Shown: positions 10,801 through 24,218, counted from the stretch's first letter. The stretch: DNA of 64,000 nt from Tyto alba (GCF_018691265.1 NW_024881329.1:3100001-3164000); one strand, 5' to 3'. Made by a program: numbers and translations. Notes: generated by a model not told the origin, from the sequence alone.

Positions 10801-13800
10801 GGTGTGAAATCAATTACCATCAGGAGTCCACGCCCAGTGCCTGGTGCAGGAGGCACCTGAGCCTGAGATATTCCTGTTTGCTGCCTGCTCCTGCTTTGCC
10901 TGGCAGGGTTTGCCTCCCCTGCACCAGCCTTGCACCCAGTGCTGCAGCATGGGGAGCCAGGGAAGCATGGCGAATAGGATTTGCAGAGGAATACTGAATT
11001 TTCCTTTTTTCTTTTTTTTTTTTTTTTTTTTTTCCCTCAGGTTCCCACAACTAAGCAAAATCTTCAGAGCTGAAAGCACTTCAGCAACCCTGCGTGAGCC
11101 AGAGGACTAATTATGGGGCCGAGAGGAGAGAGGGGGAGGGCAGAAAGCTCACAGTCACCTGAATGCACCCCACTGTGCTGGCCCAGTGACGTTATGGCCT
11201 CAGCTACAGCCTGCACGGGCACTGCTTAACCAGCCAGTGCCTTCACCCTGCTGGAAATCGCTCTTCTTCCATCTCCAACTGTACCCTCTGTGCCCCGCTC
11301 TCAGCATGGCACCCAGGGCTGAACCCACGGCTCTGTGGGCTCACCCTGCAGCAGTAAGTGGCACAAAGCCCCTGGTACCTGGGTTTTTCTCAGGGGCTGC
11401 ATGTCCAAAATATCCTGGTCATCTGCAGCAGTCCGTTCCAGAGGTTTGTAGCGAGCGAGAGGCAGATGTGCCAGGCACTTGCGGGGAACATCTCCTGCAC
11501 GTCCGGGCTGTTGTCCCTAATGGATGGCCTGTGCTGCAATTAACAGGGACAGCAGGGCAGGGAGAGGCAGCCGCGGCAGCGCTCCGACTTTGTGATGTAC
11601 TTTTGCTTGGCATCAGCAAGGTCTGAGGAGTGTTTCTGGTGGGGGAAGGTTAATGCTCCCTGGCTGGAGACGAGGCGGTCTGGCCCTTGCTCGGGGCACC
11701 ACTGAGTCTGCGGAGCAGCGGCTGTGCAGAGGCTCCCACAGCCCGAATGCAGACGCTTCGTCACCGCACTGTGCCCAGGGGATGCCGAAGCCAAGCCTTG
11801 AAGGCAGGCTGAAGGAAGCAGCATTTTTGCAGGCTCCGAGATGGTGGGCTGAGCCGGGGAGGATTGCTGCTGAGCTCCTCTCAGCTCCCGGTGCTGGGGA
11901 CAGCACACCTCGGTCACAGATGGGCCACACGGTCTGGAAGGCAGTGGTGACCTGTCACTGACCGCTCTTGCTGATGAAGAGGACAGGCTGGGATGTCAGT
12001 AAGGGAGTTTTGGGGTGCAGAGCAGGGTCTCCTAAGAGTGGAGAGGACTATAGCATCTTGTACAGCAACCTGTCAGCAGCCCAACACTTGGTGCCTTCGG
12101 TTTGCCAGTGCCCCAACCCAAACCCAGTCCTCAGTGGCTTTAGAGGTGCAAAAGACTCCAGCCACATGGTTTAGGTGAATGAAGCAGGACAGATGTGACT
12201 TTTAGGAGCACATGGAGCCCTTCCCTTCCCCAGTGCCATGTGCGGCCGGTGTGCTAGAGATGAGATGGGAGCTGGACAGGACACCAGAGCTGACATGTCC
12301 CTCCCAGACAGGCTGCAGGAGGGTATGTTGTTTGCAGGGACACTGAACCAGCATGGCCTTGCTCTTACGCAGTAATCTGCACCTGTAGGGTGCAAAAGAT
12401 TCCAAAGCTGAAGCACAGAGGTGGCACCTGCCCCTCCTCATGTCACTCAGCCTGGGGGGGCCAGAGTCAGGCTGAGGGCTTCTGTCCCGCTGTGGGCTAT
12501 TGCCTTGCAGACAGCTGTGCCCTCCGGACTTCTATCCTGCATCTGTCCAACAAGGCAAGTGAGCAGCTGTTTGCCTTCATCCCACCTTCCTCCTCCACCT
12601 CCTCCGCCTCCTCCTGCTTTCTCCTCTTCCTTCTCCTCGTACCAAACGCCTGCAGCGGCACTTCAGCACATTTGCAAAATGAGGCTTGTCCCACACTGAG
12701 TATCGCCCTGTGCGCTCCCGAAGGACGTGAAATGAGGGTAAACTTCCTTTCCCATCGCCTGGTGTTGCACAGACAACATTTTGGTGGTTTAAAGAGCTCC
12801 CGAGCCGTCGGGAGCTGCCACTAGAGGTTGCTCGCATGCCTCACTGCAGGGTGGGTGCTGCCAGGGCTGCGGGGCTCTGCAGGGCCAGGGCTCGGCTTTT
12901 GCTCAAGACAGAGCCCAAGGACTTCCCTCTAGCTCTGCTCAGAGCTTTGAGGCAGGTGCCAGGGGAAGGTGTCTCACAAAGCTCTGCTTTGGGCCACGGA
13001 TGCTCCGTTGCCTGCTCCAGCCCAGCCTGGCTTTTCTGTGCCCTCGGTTTTGGGGGTTGCCACCAGCCCCCTCGGCAGCCCCTGGCAGTGCGCTGGGTGC
13101 TGTGGGGCAGCGGTCGGGCCTGTGAGATGGCAGCAAGCCTGGCGGGTTGGTCCTGCTCTCCTACAGCATCGTGCCCGGCCGGATGGCAACCACGGGCTGA
13201 TATTGAGGGGAGGTCTCTGGGATGGAGGGGACACACGAATATGTGTTTTCCAGGGGACGCGGGGCTTCATTTCCAGCCCGCAGGTGGGTGTCCAGGCTCC
13301 CGCTTCCCTCTGTCCTGCATCCCTGGCTGAGCTCAGTGCTGCGGAGCTGGGGACACCGTCTCTTCCGAGGCACGAGCCCCCAGCTCCCCTGTGCAGGGCT
13401 TTGCAGAGAGGCACTGGGCGCCCGTTCATCCCGGGTGGATGGAAAGGCTCCCCCTGTGTTAATGGTGCAGGATCTGACCCTTAGCATCTGTTACGTAGAG
13501 ATCCAGGGCAGGGTGGTGAGGAGAAGCAGCCCAGCCACAGCCCAAACCCAGACCCTTTGCCTGCTTCCGTGCAGGGTAGATCTATTTGCACCTAATGAGC
13601 GTCTCTGCGAGACACAGACCAGACCTGGCTTGGGGTACCCCAGGCGTGCCCTGGCACGGGGGCTGTGCCTGCTCTCAGGTAGTGGCGCTTCATGAAGCAT
13701 CTTGGGCTGGAGTAACGGGCCGCCTGATGACGGGAGGGTGGAAGAGTGATGTCGTGAAGTGGCAGGTTTGGAAGAGCTGGAAGAAGCGCCTGGAGAACAG

Positions 13801-16800
13801 CAAGAGAGGGGGTCTACAGGGATGAAGCAGCATCAGGAGAATGAAGTGGCATCCCAACGCACCTCCTCCAACCCTGCTGCCAGCGCCGCGCTTGCCACGT
13901 CCCCAGCAACCGGTGGCGGGGCAGGCGGAGGTGCCGTGTCCTCCCCCAGCAGTGGCAGGGCTGGCACAGCAGCGCCTCGCAGACACAGATGTGCACTGGT
14001 CAGGATGCAGCTCTGTTCCCAGCACGACTGGCTGTGACTCAGAGAGTGCCTCAGGGGAGCGAACCAGATGGGGAAGATGCTGCCTTTTTGTTGTTTGGAA
14101 ACGGGGCCACTTTTTAACATGGAGGCCTGTTTTAATTCGCCGAGGTGTTTTGCAGACACCGTGGCACCCACCGGGCAATGAGACGCTCTGCAGGGAGGAA
14201 GGAGGGTTGCAATTAGTGTGGGCTGTGGGCAAGATGGGAGCAGCTGGGTCATGCCGTGCGCGTCTGAGGGGCCAGTTGGATTTGGGCACAGCCGGATCCA
14301 CGCTGGCATTCAACACGGATGGTTTCTGGAGGAGACAATTTCTGTTTGCATGCTTACCCTCGTGCCATGAAATGCGATTTTGGGAGGCATTTTGTCTTGC
14401 CCTGTGCCTGCCCAAACAGCTCCCTCCTGGCAGGGCAGTGAGCAGGAGCAGTACCAAGGGGCTGCCAGCATGATCGATGAGGGGCTTGCAGCATTTTGGG
14501 TTGGGGCACAGATATTTAGTGGTGAATCCACAGCAGGATAATTACCTCTCTTTGTGGATGGTGGCTTTATTAAAAAGAAATAAATAAAGCATGTTTAAAG
14601 GAGAGGTGAGCGAGAGACACAAACCCCATCCTTGGGGCAATGCAGACAGATGAGTAATGGGGCCCTTTGAGTAAGTGCCTGCCCGGCCAGCTCTGAGTCA
14701 CTCAGCAAACAGCACCAGCCTGGAGCCGGCAGCAGGGCTATTCTTAGCCCTTCAGGAGATGCTGCTGAGGGAGAGGAGGCAGGTTAAGGGGTGTCAGTGG
14801 TGGGAAACATTTGCTTTCCAACTAAAAAGCCCCCAGAGCCAGCCTGAGGCTCCGTTGAAGTAACCCAGACTGGAGATGGCAAGTGTGGGTATGAGGAGGG
14901 TGGCTGCTGCAGCACCAGGGAGCTCGGGATGAGTTTCTCAGGGAGCTGGAGGGAAGGAAAAGGCACCTGGGGAGATGGGTGCTCCTTGGCCGTGCGCATT
15001 GCCCGGAGGGACCTGGATGTTCCCCCGGTCCTGGGGACAGCGGGCACCACAGACTGAGCATCACCCTCACCTGTCCCCTGAAGCATCCCCCCTCCCGCCC
15101 ATCCCACAGGGTCCCACTTTGAGCTTCCCAAGAGCAACCTCCTCCCGGGCAGCCTGATGTCCCTGCTGTGGCTGGGGTTGCATCAGCAGGGAAGGGAGGT
15201 GGCGGAGGGGTGCCGCAAGGGCCTGGGCTCGGTTGCGCTTGGGCTCCTTCTAAATAAAGCATCTCCAGTCATACTGGCTCAAGCTGCTGGCTCAGCTCAG
15301 AAGCCTGGAAAACTAAATGACATCATCTGGGTACCGCCGACAGACGGTATTTCCACTCAGACACTGAGTGCACGGGTTTCAGCTGGAGAGAAGAGCGTGG
15401 CCGGGGAGCATTGCTGGTTCTAGGGAACCCCCTAAACCTGCCCTTTCTCCTTGCGAAGGACCCAGGCAGGCAGTTAGCCCTCATTTTGGTCTCTACTCTT
15501 ACGCCGGCCACCCCAATCCAGCCCCTCTGTGCCCAAAGAGGGACCCTGCGCCCCAGGAGGGGCCCCAGCAGCCCCTCAGCTCTCTCAGCCAGACTTGCCC
15601 CTACTCGGTGTGGCTGGGACAAGCCCAGGGACAGGCCCATCGGCTCCTTTTCCCCCGCGCTGCCAGCGCTGTGCTGGCCACAGCGACGGGGGCTGCTTGC
15701 CCGGTGCCTGGGGGGTGAGGGGTGTGGGGGGTGTCAACCACACCTGGCAGCAGGTCTGGGGCTGTGATGCCAGAAAAGGGGTCAGGGCTGGGGGTTTTGG
15801 GACTCACCGCAGTACTACGCCAAACCAATACGCTCACGAGCCTTGTCTGCATCTACTGCCACTGAGAGCAGGGTATCTCACCACCTTGCGACTTGACATT
15901 GTGGAGAGGAAAGGTAAGTAGCGATACAAAGCATCCACATCCCTCTGACATCCCGCAGGTGAGGACCTGCAAGGGGACCAGGATAACCCTATCAATTGGG
16001 GAATTATAGTCTGATGGTGTAGGAGCAGGACTGGGGGCCGGGATTTCCTCCGTGCACTAGTTCGGCTCCAACTCTGCTTTCCTGGGTGGTCTTTCGCAAA
16101 TAACCTGTCGTCTTTGCTCCAGGTTTCTTACTTGTACAAGCTGGGGTGAGTGGGATTCTTCTCTGATTAACAGAGCTCTCTGGATTTGGTAGAGCTTATC
16201 CCCATCTGCAGGGGTACACGGGAAAGGAAAAATCAAGCCCAATAACAATAATTACTTTTCTCCTTCCCATGGGTGTTGTAAGGATTAGCTCATGTTTAGC
16301 AAAACTCCCTGTAAGTGCTAAGTGTTATTAATGTCTTGGATTGCTCCAGGAGCAAAAGTGGCTTTCCAGGGAGTGATGGGGTTTTTCCCTTTGCTGGCAT
16401 GGTGCTGCAGCAAAATTGGCGCAGGCCAAGGTAAGCAGCGCCCTATTTCTGTCAGGCTCAGGGTGCAGGGCAGCGTCCGCAGCGCACGAACAGTCCTCCC
16501 CTCGCTTTCCATCCGTGTTGGAGGGGTGAATCTGATCCCTTCTTGCACTGAGGCACAACCAGCAGGGCTCTGGAGGAACACGCATCCCACGGAGGGTCTC
16601 AGAGTGCAGTGCCCTAAGAAGGGCTCATCTCACCGACGTGACAAATGGCATCTCCCAGACACGCGGTGAAGCAGGGTCGAGCCGGGGGGTCCCTCCAGGA
16701 GCATCAGGGGACATGGCTGCAGCTTTGTCTGAGGTCTACCTGCCACCTGGGGCCAGAGACCTGGTCACAGCCACGGCATGGCTTGGGGGTACAGGTTTAA

Positions 16801-17339
16801 GTGTCCTTGCTCGAGCAGGGGTGCGTGGGTGGGGGTCAATTTATGTCCCCGGGTGCCCTCTGGGCCCTGACACACAGCATCTTTGTGCACCAGGAGTATT
16901 TACGCTCCTGCAAAGTGTGGAAAAGCAGTGCACATCACTTAATGCTGGAAAGCCTGTGGGAGATGATAAATTCTCTTTTCCAGGCTCCAGTGCTGGAAAA
17001 AGGTCCCAAGTCCTCCCAGGAGAGGAGACTGGCTTGTGGCTGGCTCAGTCCCTGCCCGACAGCTCCAGCAAATGTCCTGGGGACCCCCCAGCTCTCTGGG
17101 CAGGGGTACAGGGGGCCGAATCTCCAGCTGCCGGATCCTGCCGCTCTGACTCTCCAGCCCTGCAGAGACGGGGCTGACTTTTTGTGACCCCCTTTTCCCC
17201 ACGCTGACTCAGCCATGCCCCCGCGGTGGGTGGCCGCAGCCTGGGGTGGGACGGCGCAAAGGTAAAGGCAGTACGGACGGGCAAGCTTTCAAAGAGGCCA
17301 CAAGCTAAATAAATAGCCGTCAGCCTATTTCAGTGGCTG

Positions 17340-17393
17340 CTATATTTAGCTCAAGGAACATTTATTTATAGGCTTGGCAGCCATTCTGAGTCA
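17340..17393. promoter_or_regulatory. Candidate enhancer: two MEF2 sites plus AP-1 site
   Basis: CTATATTTAG (17,340-17,349) and TTATTTATAG (17,362-17,371) both fit the MEF2 consensus YTAWWWWTAR exactly, and a perfect AP-1 site TGAGTCA lies at 17,387-17,393. The three sites fall within 54 bp, downstream of DUSP8. MEF2 and AP-1 are both targets of MAP-kinase signalling, so a stress- or activity-responsive element is a reasonable inference. Confidence 0.45.
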
Positions 17394-18853
17394 ATAAAAG
17401 CCCGAGAGCTGGAAAAAGGACGTTCCTGGGTTTCTCGTTGCAGTAATGGTTTCTGCCGTGCAAACCACGAGGAGCGAGAGGAGAAGCAGCCTCGGCACCG
17501 GGGCAGGGGGAAGAAGCTGTGCCGGGTGTGCACCCATGGGTGCCTCTGCCAGGGGCCAGAACTTCCACACAGTCACAGCCCCAGCTAAGAGCAGACACCC
17601 CACAGCATCACCTGGGTCCCCTCCCTCATGGGTGCCTCTGCCAGTGACCCAATGGCCCAGTGGTCCTCTGGCCCAGAGGGAATTTCTTGCTAAAACATGA
17701 GGGTTTTTAGCTGTGCCCATGGAAGCAGCCACCTGGGACGTCAGCCCTGGAGACTCCGCTGCAGCATCTTCCCCAGGGCAGCAGGTGTGGAAAAACAAAG
17801 CCAGGAGCAGGTAAATGGGGAGGAAGATGGGAGCAACTCTCACATTTCTGTATTAAATAATTTCCTCTTTCCTTGTCACGCACGGCAATGAGTGGTTGAG
17901 AGAGGAGGGCACGCAAACAGCCCCTCTGAAGCCACTAGTGGGGTCAGCCACGCAGGAGGCCGAAGCTTCACATCAGGCAGTGTCATTTCTACCCCTGCAG
18001 CAGATGATGCAGTCGTTTCAAGAGGCTTTACAAAAGACTCAGCAATTGCTGCTGGATGAGGGGAGTGGATTTATATAAGGCCAGAGGATTTAGCCTGGTC
18101 TGTGGAAAACAGCCGTGGGGATGGATGTCCTTTCTGCGTTTAAGTCAATAAGTGCTGCAGCTTTCTGGAGCCAGAACTGCAGGGAGCCTGCTCACGCCTT
18201 CTCCTCCCTCTGAAGCAAACCTGCTGCAGGGGAGAGCAGGGAAATGCTTCCACCGGCCTCCGTTTGAGCACAGCCCGGCCGAAACGGGGCTGTGGTCGGC
18301 GCCCGCCGGCTGCCCCCCGTGGACAGCACAGCTGCTGTGGTGGGGAGGAGGCGACGGCTCCGGCGGCCACGGCGGCACCGGGGGGACGTTTATAGGGTTT
18401 AGCCGTGGTGCGCAGCAAGAGTGCAGCTACGCGCTGCCAACACGCCAGGAGGAAGGTGGGAGCAGAGCATAGCTGGAGGCAAAAAAAAAAAAAAAAAAAA
18501 ATTATAATAATAACTCTTAATAACAGAATATATTTCAATGCACGCTCTCCATGCCTTCGTGCTGTTTAGCTTGACAATCTGTACCATCTCCTACACTTGT
18601 ATATACCCATCTGGAGCAGGACCCGGACAGTCCTTTCCATGAGAAATGGGCTGCTCAGGTGCCTGCCTACAGCTTCACAGCCATGAAACACACACCAGAC
18701 CATCAGAAACCCTTAAAGTGACTGTTGGCCGCCTGTGGGCCCATGAATGACCCAATTAATTTTTATGCCCCTGCTCCTTCAGCCATGAGTCTTATTTCTG
18801 CTTTGAATTAGTCCAGCTGCAGCTTCCAGCTGCTGGGCCCTATACATAGACAT

Positions 18854-18889
18854 GGGTCTGGCTGTGTGTCCGGGTCTGGCTGTGTGTCC
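18854..18889 (+). repeat. Two-copy 18-bp tandem repeat
   Basis: The unit GGGTCTGGCTGTGTGTCC occurs twice in perfect tandem. It is a local duplication with no coding context. Confidence 0.8.
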
Positions 18890-19040
18890 AGCTCTCCTCT
18901 GGCTCTGACCCCCATCAGTGCAGCCAAAGATCCATTGCCCTCCCCAAACTCCCAGAGAGAACTCTCCAACCCCCACCCCGAGACGGTCTGAGCCTCAAAA
19001 ACCAAGGCTGACACCAGCTGTTAAAACACCTATTTGGGTA

Positions 19041-19046
19041 TTTATT
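19041..19046 (-). terminator. DUSP8: Candidate distal poly(A) signal of DUSP8
   Basis: The minus strand reads TTGTAATAAATACCC, a canonical AATAAA, followed 12-20 nt later by GT-rich sequence (GGTGTTTT, then GCTGGTGTC). This would give a 3' UTR of about 5.6 kb. An A/T-rich upstream stretch (TTTATTTATTTATT) lies about 85-95 nt before it. Whether it serves DUSP8 or an independent transcript cannot be told from sequence. Confidence 0.45.
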
Positions 19047-20558
19047 ACAACACGTTGTTTCAAAATACAAAAGAAAGGAAAGGAAAGTAGAGGGTAGAAA
19101 AAGCACTGCTGCTTACAGCCTCCGGTAATAAATAAATAAAGACGAGGCAGGGGCAGGGTGTCTCCTCGGGTCTGGCACTGGCCGAATGGGTAGCGAGGAA
19201 GGGAGCGTGGTGGGGCTGGTGGCCAGAACCTCTCTTCCCTGCTTGGGAGTCCCCAGGTACGCCAGGGTGGGTGCAGACCCCCTCCCCGTGTTGTGCTGGC
19301 TGAGGAAGGGCCTGATCCTGCAGGGATTGGGGGTGGGAGCTGAGGAGGCTCAGTCCCGGCGTGGTCGGGACCTGCCTGCTCCCACCCCGTCCACGACTGC
19401 CCCGAAGGCAGGTGAGGTAGGAAGGGTGATGCCAGACCGGGACCCCAGCAGGCATCTGCCAGGGTCCCCCAAGAGAAGGGTGAGACCCGAGCTCACGGCT
19501 CGCCAGTGTGGTCTCAGAGCAATCTCAGAATTGAGTTCAGCACAGCATGATGAGAAGGACCCCAATCCATGGCGAAGCAAAGTCACGACAGAGACAAGAG
19601 ACCGTGCCCGGGCCGCTTGGAGAAAGGGCGGTGTTAAACCCCACACATTAAAATGACTTTTCATGGGGCTGGCGCAGTACGGGGAGCGTTTTGTACCAGG
19701 GTGCAGACAGGGTTCCTCTTCCCTTCCCCTAATGTCTCCTCCTTCACCTTACAGTCATCTAGAAACGTCCAGATTGTACAAGGAGCCCAGGCATCGCGTG
19801 CAAAAAAAGCAGCACCGGACCCTGCTTACGACACCCCGATTTATCAGTGTCGGATAAAGGCCTTACTCAGGGCCACGGCGGGAACCATTCCCAGCCCCTT
19901 TCTGAATCCCTCCAGGCACAGGAGGCTGCTCACGTCTCTCCTCGCTGCTCTGCCACTGAGCTTGTGCTGGCACTGGCCATGTATTGTGTGTCCCCCCCCC
20001 GCCAAGGCTGTGCTGCCCCTGGGCAGGGGGAGCTCACCCACACCAGGAGGACTCTCGAGCCAAAAAAGCCCAGGGCAGCTGGCTGAAACAGGGCACCAGT
20101 GCACGGGCTCGGCTGAGCTGGGGGAGCTTTGCAAACCAGCTGTGATGGCAGAGTGAGAAGCCCCGGTGGGTGGGAGCAGCCAGCAGAAGGTGAGAGGGCC
20201 ACAGCCTGGAGGGAGCTGACTCCAGGGGCGGAATGCCTGGCCAATGTTTCTTAAAGCTGTTACAAAAGCTTTCAGCTTTTGCCACCTAAGCCTCCGTTCC
20301 TTGGTGCCAGTGGGTTCCTGCCTCTTACAAACATGAGCAGGCACCTGTACGGGGGAGAGGAGCCGTAGGAAGGAAAGGGAAGAGTTAAGAGAATGGATCT
20401 GCCCCAGGTTTGGGTGTCTTTATACCCTTAGGAAGCACCACCCTCCGGCTCCTCTGGCAAGGGTTTGCCTCCTGGGGCTTGGGACAGCCAGGAGGTGTGC
20501 TGAGCACAGCCCCAGCCGGGCTGCGGGGAGCAGAGAGAAGGTGTGATGGGGCCTTGCG

Positions 20559-20564
20559 TTTATT
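20559..20564 (-). terminator. DUSP8: Candidate proximal poly(A) signal of DUSP8
   Basis: The minus strand reads TTGTGAATAAACGCAAGG, with AATAAA preceded by about 140 nt of AT-rich sequence that looks like a UTR. Use of this site would give a DUSP8 3' UTR of about 4.1 kb. It could be the main or an alternative cleavage site relative to the signal at 19,041. Confidence 0.45.
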
Positions 20565-20612
20565 CACAACAGAGAAACAAAGAGCAACATACAAAGAGTA
20601 AGAAGCAAAAAA

Positions 20613-20672
20613 GTACAGAATCATAACCATAATAATCATCATAATAATAATAATAATCATAATCATAAATAC
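20613..20672 (+). repeat. ATA/ATC-type imperfect trinucleotide repeat
   Basis: This is an AT-rich array of AAT/AATC units (ATAATAATCATCATAATAAT and so on). It lies about 50 bp 5' (mRNA sense) of the 20,559 poly(A) signal, so it would be part of the 3' UTR. Confidence 0.7.
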
Positions 20673-23600
20673 TCAAATCTATCATTCATAGATTGCAATG
20701 ACAACACTGATAGCTTATTATCATTAGTATTAAGGATGGGAGGGGGAAGGGAACAGCAGGAGGGGGATCTGGGGGGCATCGTCTCCTAAGGGGCAGATGT
20801 AACGGGGATGGACGTCCAAAGAAACAAGCAGACAACGAGAAGGGCCGGGGAGGCAGCAGGGGCTGGGGACGCTGCTGCCGAGGCCGGGGCTGAGCCTGCT
20901 CCCGCCCAAGCCTCTGGCTCAGTGTTGCCGACCTGATCGCTGCCCTCGCGCCGGCCCCGCTCAGCCCCCCCAAAGGGAAGGAAGGGGCTCGGCCCCGGGG
21001 ACAGGCGGAGGCTGGAGGGAAGGGCACAATGTCCCTTCTAGCCCGAAGGAAAGCTGTCCTTTCCTCTGTCCTTGGTGCGGTGGAAAGCTCAGCCATGACC
21101 ACTGCTGCGACTGTCGGGCCCTCAACAGCGTGGTTGGTTCCTCCCTTGAAAGGAGAGACCTTTCCTCTCATCTGCTCACACTTCTGCCACTCTGGGTTCC
21201 TACGATTAAATGCACCCTCATCAGACCAGCACAGAAAGATGATTTTTTGGTTCCCGTGAGGCTCTGGGTTGGGTCAACAGGTTGTGAGAGCTCATAAGAA
21301 GACTTGGCTGACAGATGATGGGGAGGGCTACCAGCCAGCACATCCATCCTCGTGATAACCCACATCTCTCTGATTCATCGACAAAGCGGTCTATTAGACA
21401 GAGGCTGATTTTAAAAAAAGTCATTTAAATTAACTGTAAGCCATTCAGTGATCCTGAGCGGCACTGGCAGGAACATCTCAGGCAGGGCTGCTCCATCAAG
21501 GCATATATTCTGGATGTAGCTTTAAAATACTGCACGAGAGGGCTTCTAGTGCACATGCCCAATGTAAAGGGGAAGGATGAATGCAAAGTACATCAAAATA
21601 AGGCTGCAGAGATGGGTCATGAATGTCTCTGAACAGTTATGATCTAGTAATCTTAAAATCTACTTCTCTTTGCTCTGGTTTCGGAGGAGAGAGGGGTCCA
21701 CAATGCCCAAAACCTCAAACACAGCTGAGAAGCACCCAGGTGATGGAGATGACAAAAGCAAACCACCTATCTGCCCCTGCAGACATTCAGAGTCTCATTT
21801 ACAACACCTGCCCTCTCCTTCCTGACTTAATCCAGCTGCTTTTTTGCGCTTGTAACGCACCACCCTGTCAGCTAACGAGGTGAGTTACATGCGAGCTCGT
21901 TAGCTCCTCGTCCCACCACCCCACCTGGCTGTGCCGACCTGTTGGCCTCTTTTCCTTAAAGCCCTTGGGAAGTCAGCTAGCCCTGCTCTCCACTGCCCAA
22001 AGCTACGCTGAACCAGCTCCTGCCGGCAGCTTGCCTGACCTGAGCTTGGTTGAGCTGAGCCCGGAGGACTGCGGGATGGACAGGGGCTGAGCGACAGGGA
22101 GCAGAGCTCAGCAGGGGATCACCCCCGGCGTGTTTGGGAAGAGATGCCACCGCCGAGGGCAGCAGAAGGGGAAGGGACCAGCAGTACTGCTTGGGCAGGA
22201 GGCGGGCGATGCTAACCCTGGGCTCAGGGGGCTTGCTGGAGGGAGGACAAAACCTTTTTCCCTCCCTCCTTGGACTTGACATCCCTGTCCACTTAGGAGA
22301 CCCTGCTGCAAGTGCAGCTCCTGGCTCACAGAGTGGACCCAAATGCTTATTAGAATCTAAAAAAGGAGCTTAGAAAAATAGTGCCCTCATCCTGTCACGG
22401 CCAGAAGGGAGAAATGTTCAGGTTGGCAACACTGAGCTGGTTTGAGGTGGTTGCTGGAGGCAATGAGGGGTGGCGGTGGGCTTTCAAGGGGGTGACTACG
22501 AGAGCTCTCGCCCTCATCAAACGCGATGTGGGGAGAGGCAGGTGGTCCCTGGCTCTCCAGCCACCCCGTCCCTCCCCGCCACACCTCGGGGAAGTAGGCA
22601 GGAGCACATGGGGTGTCCCCAGCATCTCACCAAACGGCCCCATGGAAAACCAGAGAAACTAAAGCCGGCCTGAAGAGAGCGAGGAGCCTCCGGGGAGACT
22701 TCGCCTCGACTGCAGACACAGAGGCGGTTGGGGAAGCAACCAGCTGAAGCGAGCGGCTCCTCCTTGCACGATTGCAGCTCCTCACGCCTCTGCTTTGTGT
22801 TCAGTTTTAAACCTGAGATCATTTGGTTTTTCTCGTGTGTAGTTTGATTTAAAGATAGAAACAAACGACGAGAGGAGGAACAAGGGAAAGGGAGAAAAAC
22901 CGTGTGGACCCAGAAAAGAAAAAAAAACCAACACTCCAAGGATGACGGAGGACACAGACATGCACAAACAGAGACCCCTGAGGTATTAGCTTTGCAAACT
23001 AGCGCGAGACGAGGGAGAAAGCAAAGACAGCCACAGGGAGAGATGTGCTTTGCAGCGGAGGCAGTTCAGTGCCTACAGCTCCAGAAAGCAGCTTCTCTGC
23101 AAGCCTGACGTTGGGGCTTGGGGACAAGAGCTTGGCTCCCCACCGGGATCGGGGGGAAGCAGCCAAATGCTTCTGAAAATAAGCTGCTCGTGCCCCCCCC
23201 CTCCGTGTGCTTGCAGAACTTTGCGTCTGGCCAGCTTATCAGCTGCTGGAAGGAAGGGAGCTGGCCCGGAGGGGAACAGGGCCGGGGGGAGTCCTGGCAC
23301 CTGCAAACACGCTCCCCATGAGTTTCTAGGATGTGAAAGCGAAGGATGGGGGAAGCCTGAAAAACCACCGCCCCCCAAAGGGAAAAAACGGTGCCCATAC
23401 CTCCCCAGCAAGGTGGCTGAGGCGAGGGGGAGCCGAGGGGCTGGGGCGGGCAGGTAGGACACCCCACAACAGGAAATCCCGACCACCACCAGCCTCCCCT
23501 CCCTGCCTCCGCTGCGGCAGCCTCTGACGCCTTCCCCTTCCCCGTGCAGCTGGAGGGGACACCCAGCACCCTTCCCTCCGCTGCGGGTGACCCCCCCCTC

Positions 23601-24181
23601 CTCTCGCCCTCTCCAGTGAGAAGGGGCAGCCCGGGGAAGGGGGGGTGGAAGGGGGGCACGGCTGGGATGAGGTGACGGTCAGGATGGGGACAATGGCTGG
23701 GACAGGACGATGGCCGTGATGGGGGTGATGACTGGGGATGGCGATGAGGAGAAGCAGAGACCAAGGGGTGAAGAAGCGGCAGCAGCTTCCAGAAGAGAGT
23801 TTTCTGGCTCAGTTTGTATTTGACGGTTTGCTCATTCGCTTGTTCGTTTCTAGAAAAAGTGCCCAGAAGAGTTTCCTGTCCCCTGGTCGCTGTACCCGGA
23901 GGAAAGAAGGGGAAAATCTTTGTCGTCGACATGAGCTATAGAAGGAGCCACAGGCCTCAGATATTGCTTAGAAACTCGTATTTCAGATTTAAATACCATA
24001 CACAGTAAAAATAGAGCTGAAAGTACCGCCCCACATTGTCTGCAAATCATTGCCAGAATGAACAGCTTCAATAAATTAAAAACAAAACAAAAAAATTGAA
24101 ATATTATTTACGTCTCAATAAAAATCGCAGTAAAACCATTTACCTTTTCCTTTGTGTGTGTGTTTTTGCGTTTTTTTTTTC

Positions 24182-24218
24182 TTTATATTATATATAATAT
24201 ATATTTATATATGTATAG
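24182..24218. repeat. TA-rich low-complexity tract in the 3' UTR
   Basis: This is an imperfect (TA)n tract within the A/U-rich block of the DUSP8 3' UTR. It is preceded on the plus strand by TGTGTG and a T run. Confidence 0.75.

Larger units (their letters stand above)
1346..19014. other. MOB2-DUSP8 intergenic region, no recognisable gene
   Basis: About 17.7 kb separates the MOB2 promoter from the most distal candidate DUSP8 poly(A) signal. Open frames here reach at most about 255 codons. None shows a family motif, splice-supported continuity or believable composition, and I regard them as chance. Notable contents are motif clusters at 4,776-4,851 and 17,340-17,393, TGACATCA octamers at 8,944 and 15,318, and short homopolymers. 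Near 18,240-18,420 there is a small CpG-rich patch, followed at 18,481 by a run of about 20 A. An unannotated non-coding transcript or an alternative MOB2 upstream exon cannot be excluded. Confidence 0.6.

Noticed and set aside
13690..14457. A 255-codon minus-strand open frame in the intergenic region
   Set aside because: It has no recognisable domain, codon composition resembling the surroundings, overlapping open frames of similar length in other frames, and no promoter or splice support.
18481..18500. A20 run as the tail of a processed retrocopy
   Set aside because: No AATAAA upstream of it, no target-site duplication seen and no recognisable parent gene in the preceding sequence.
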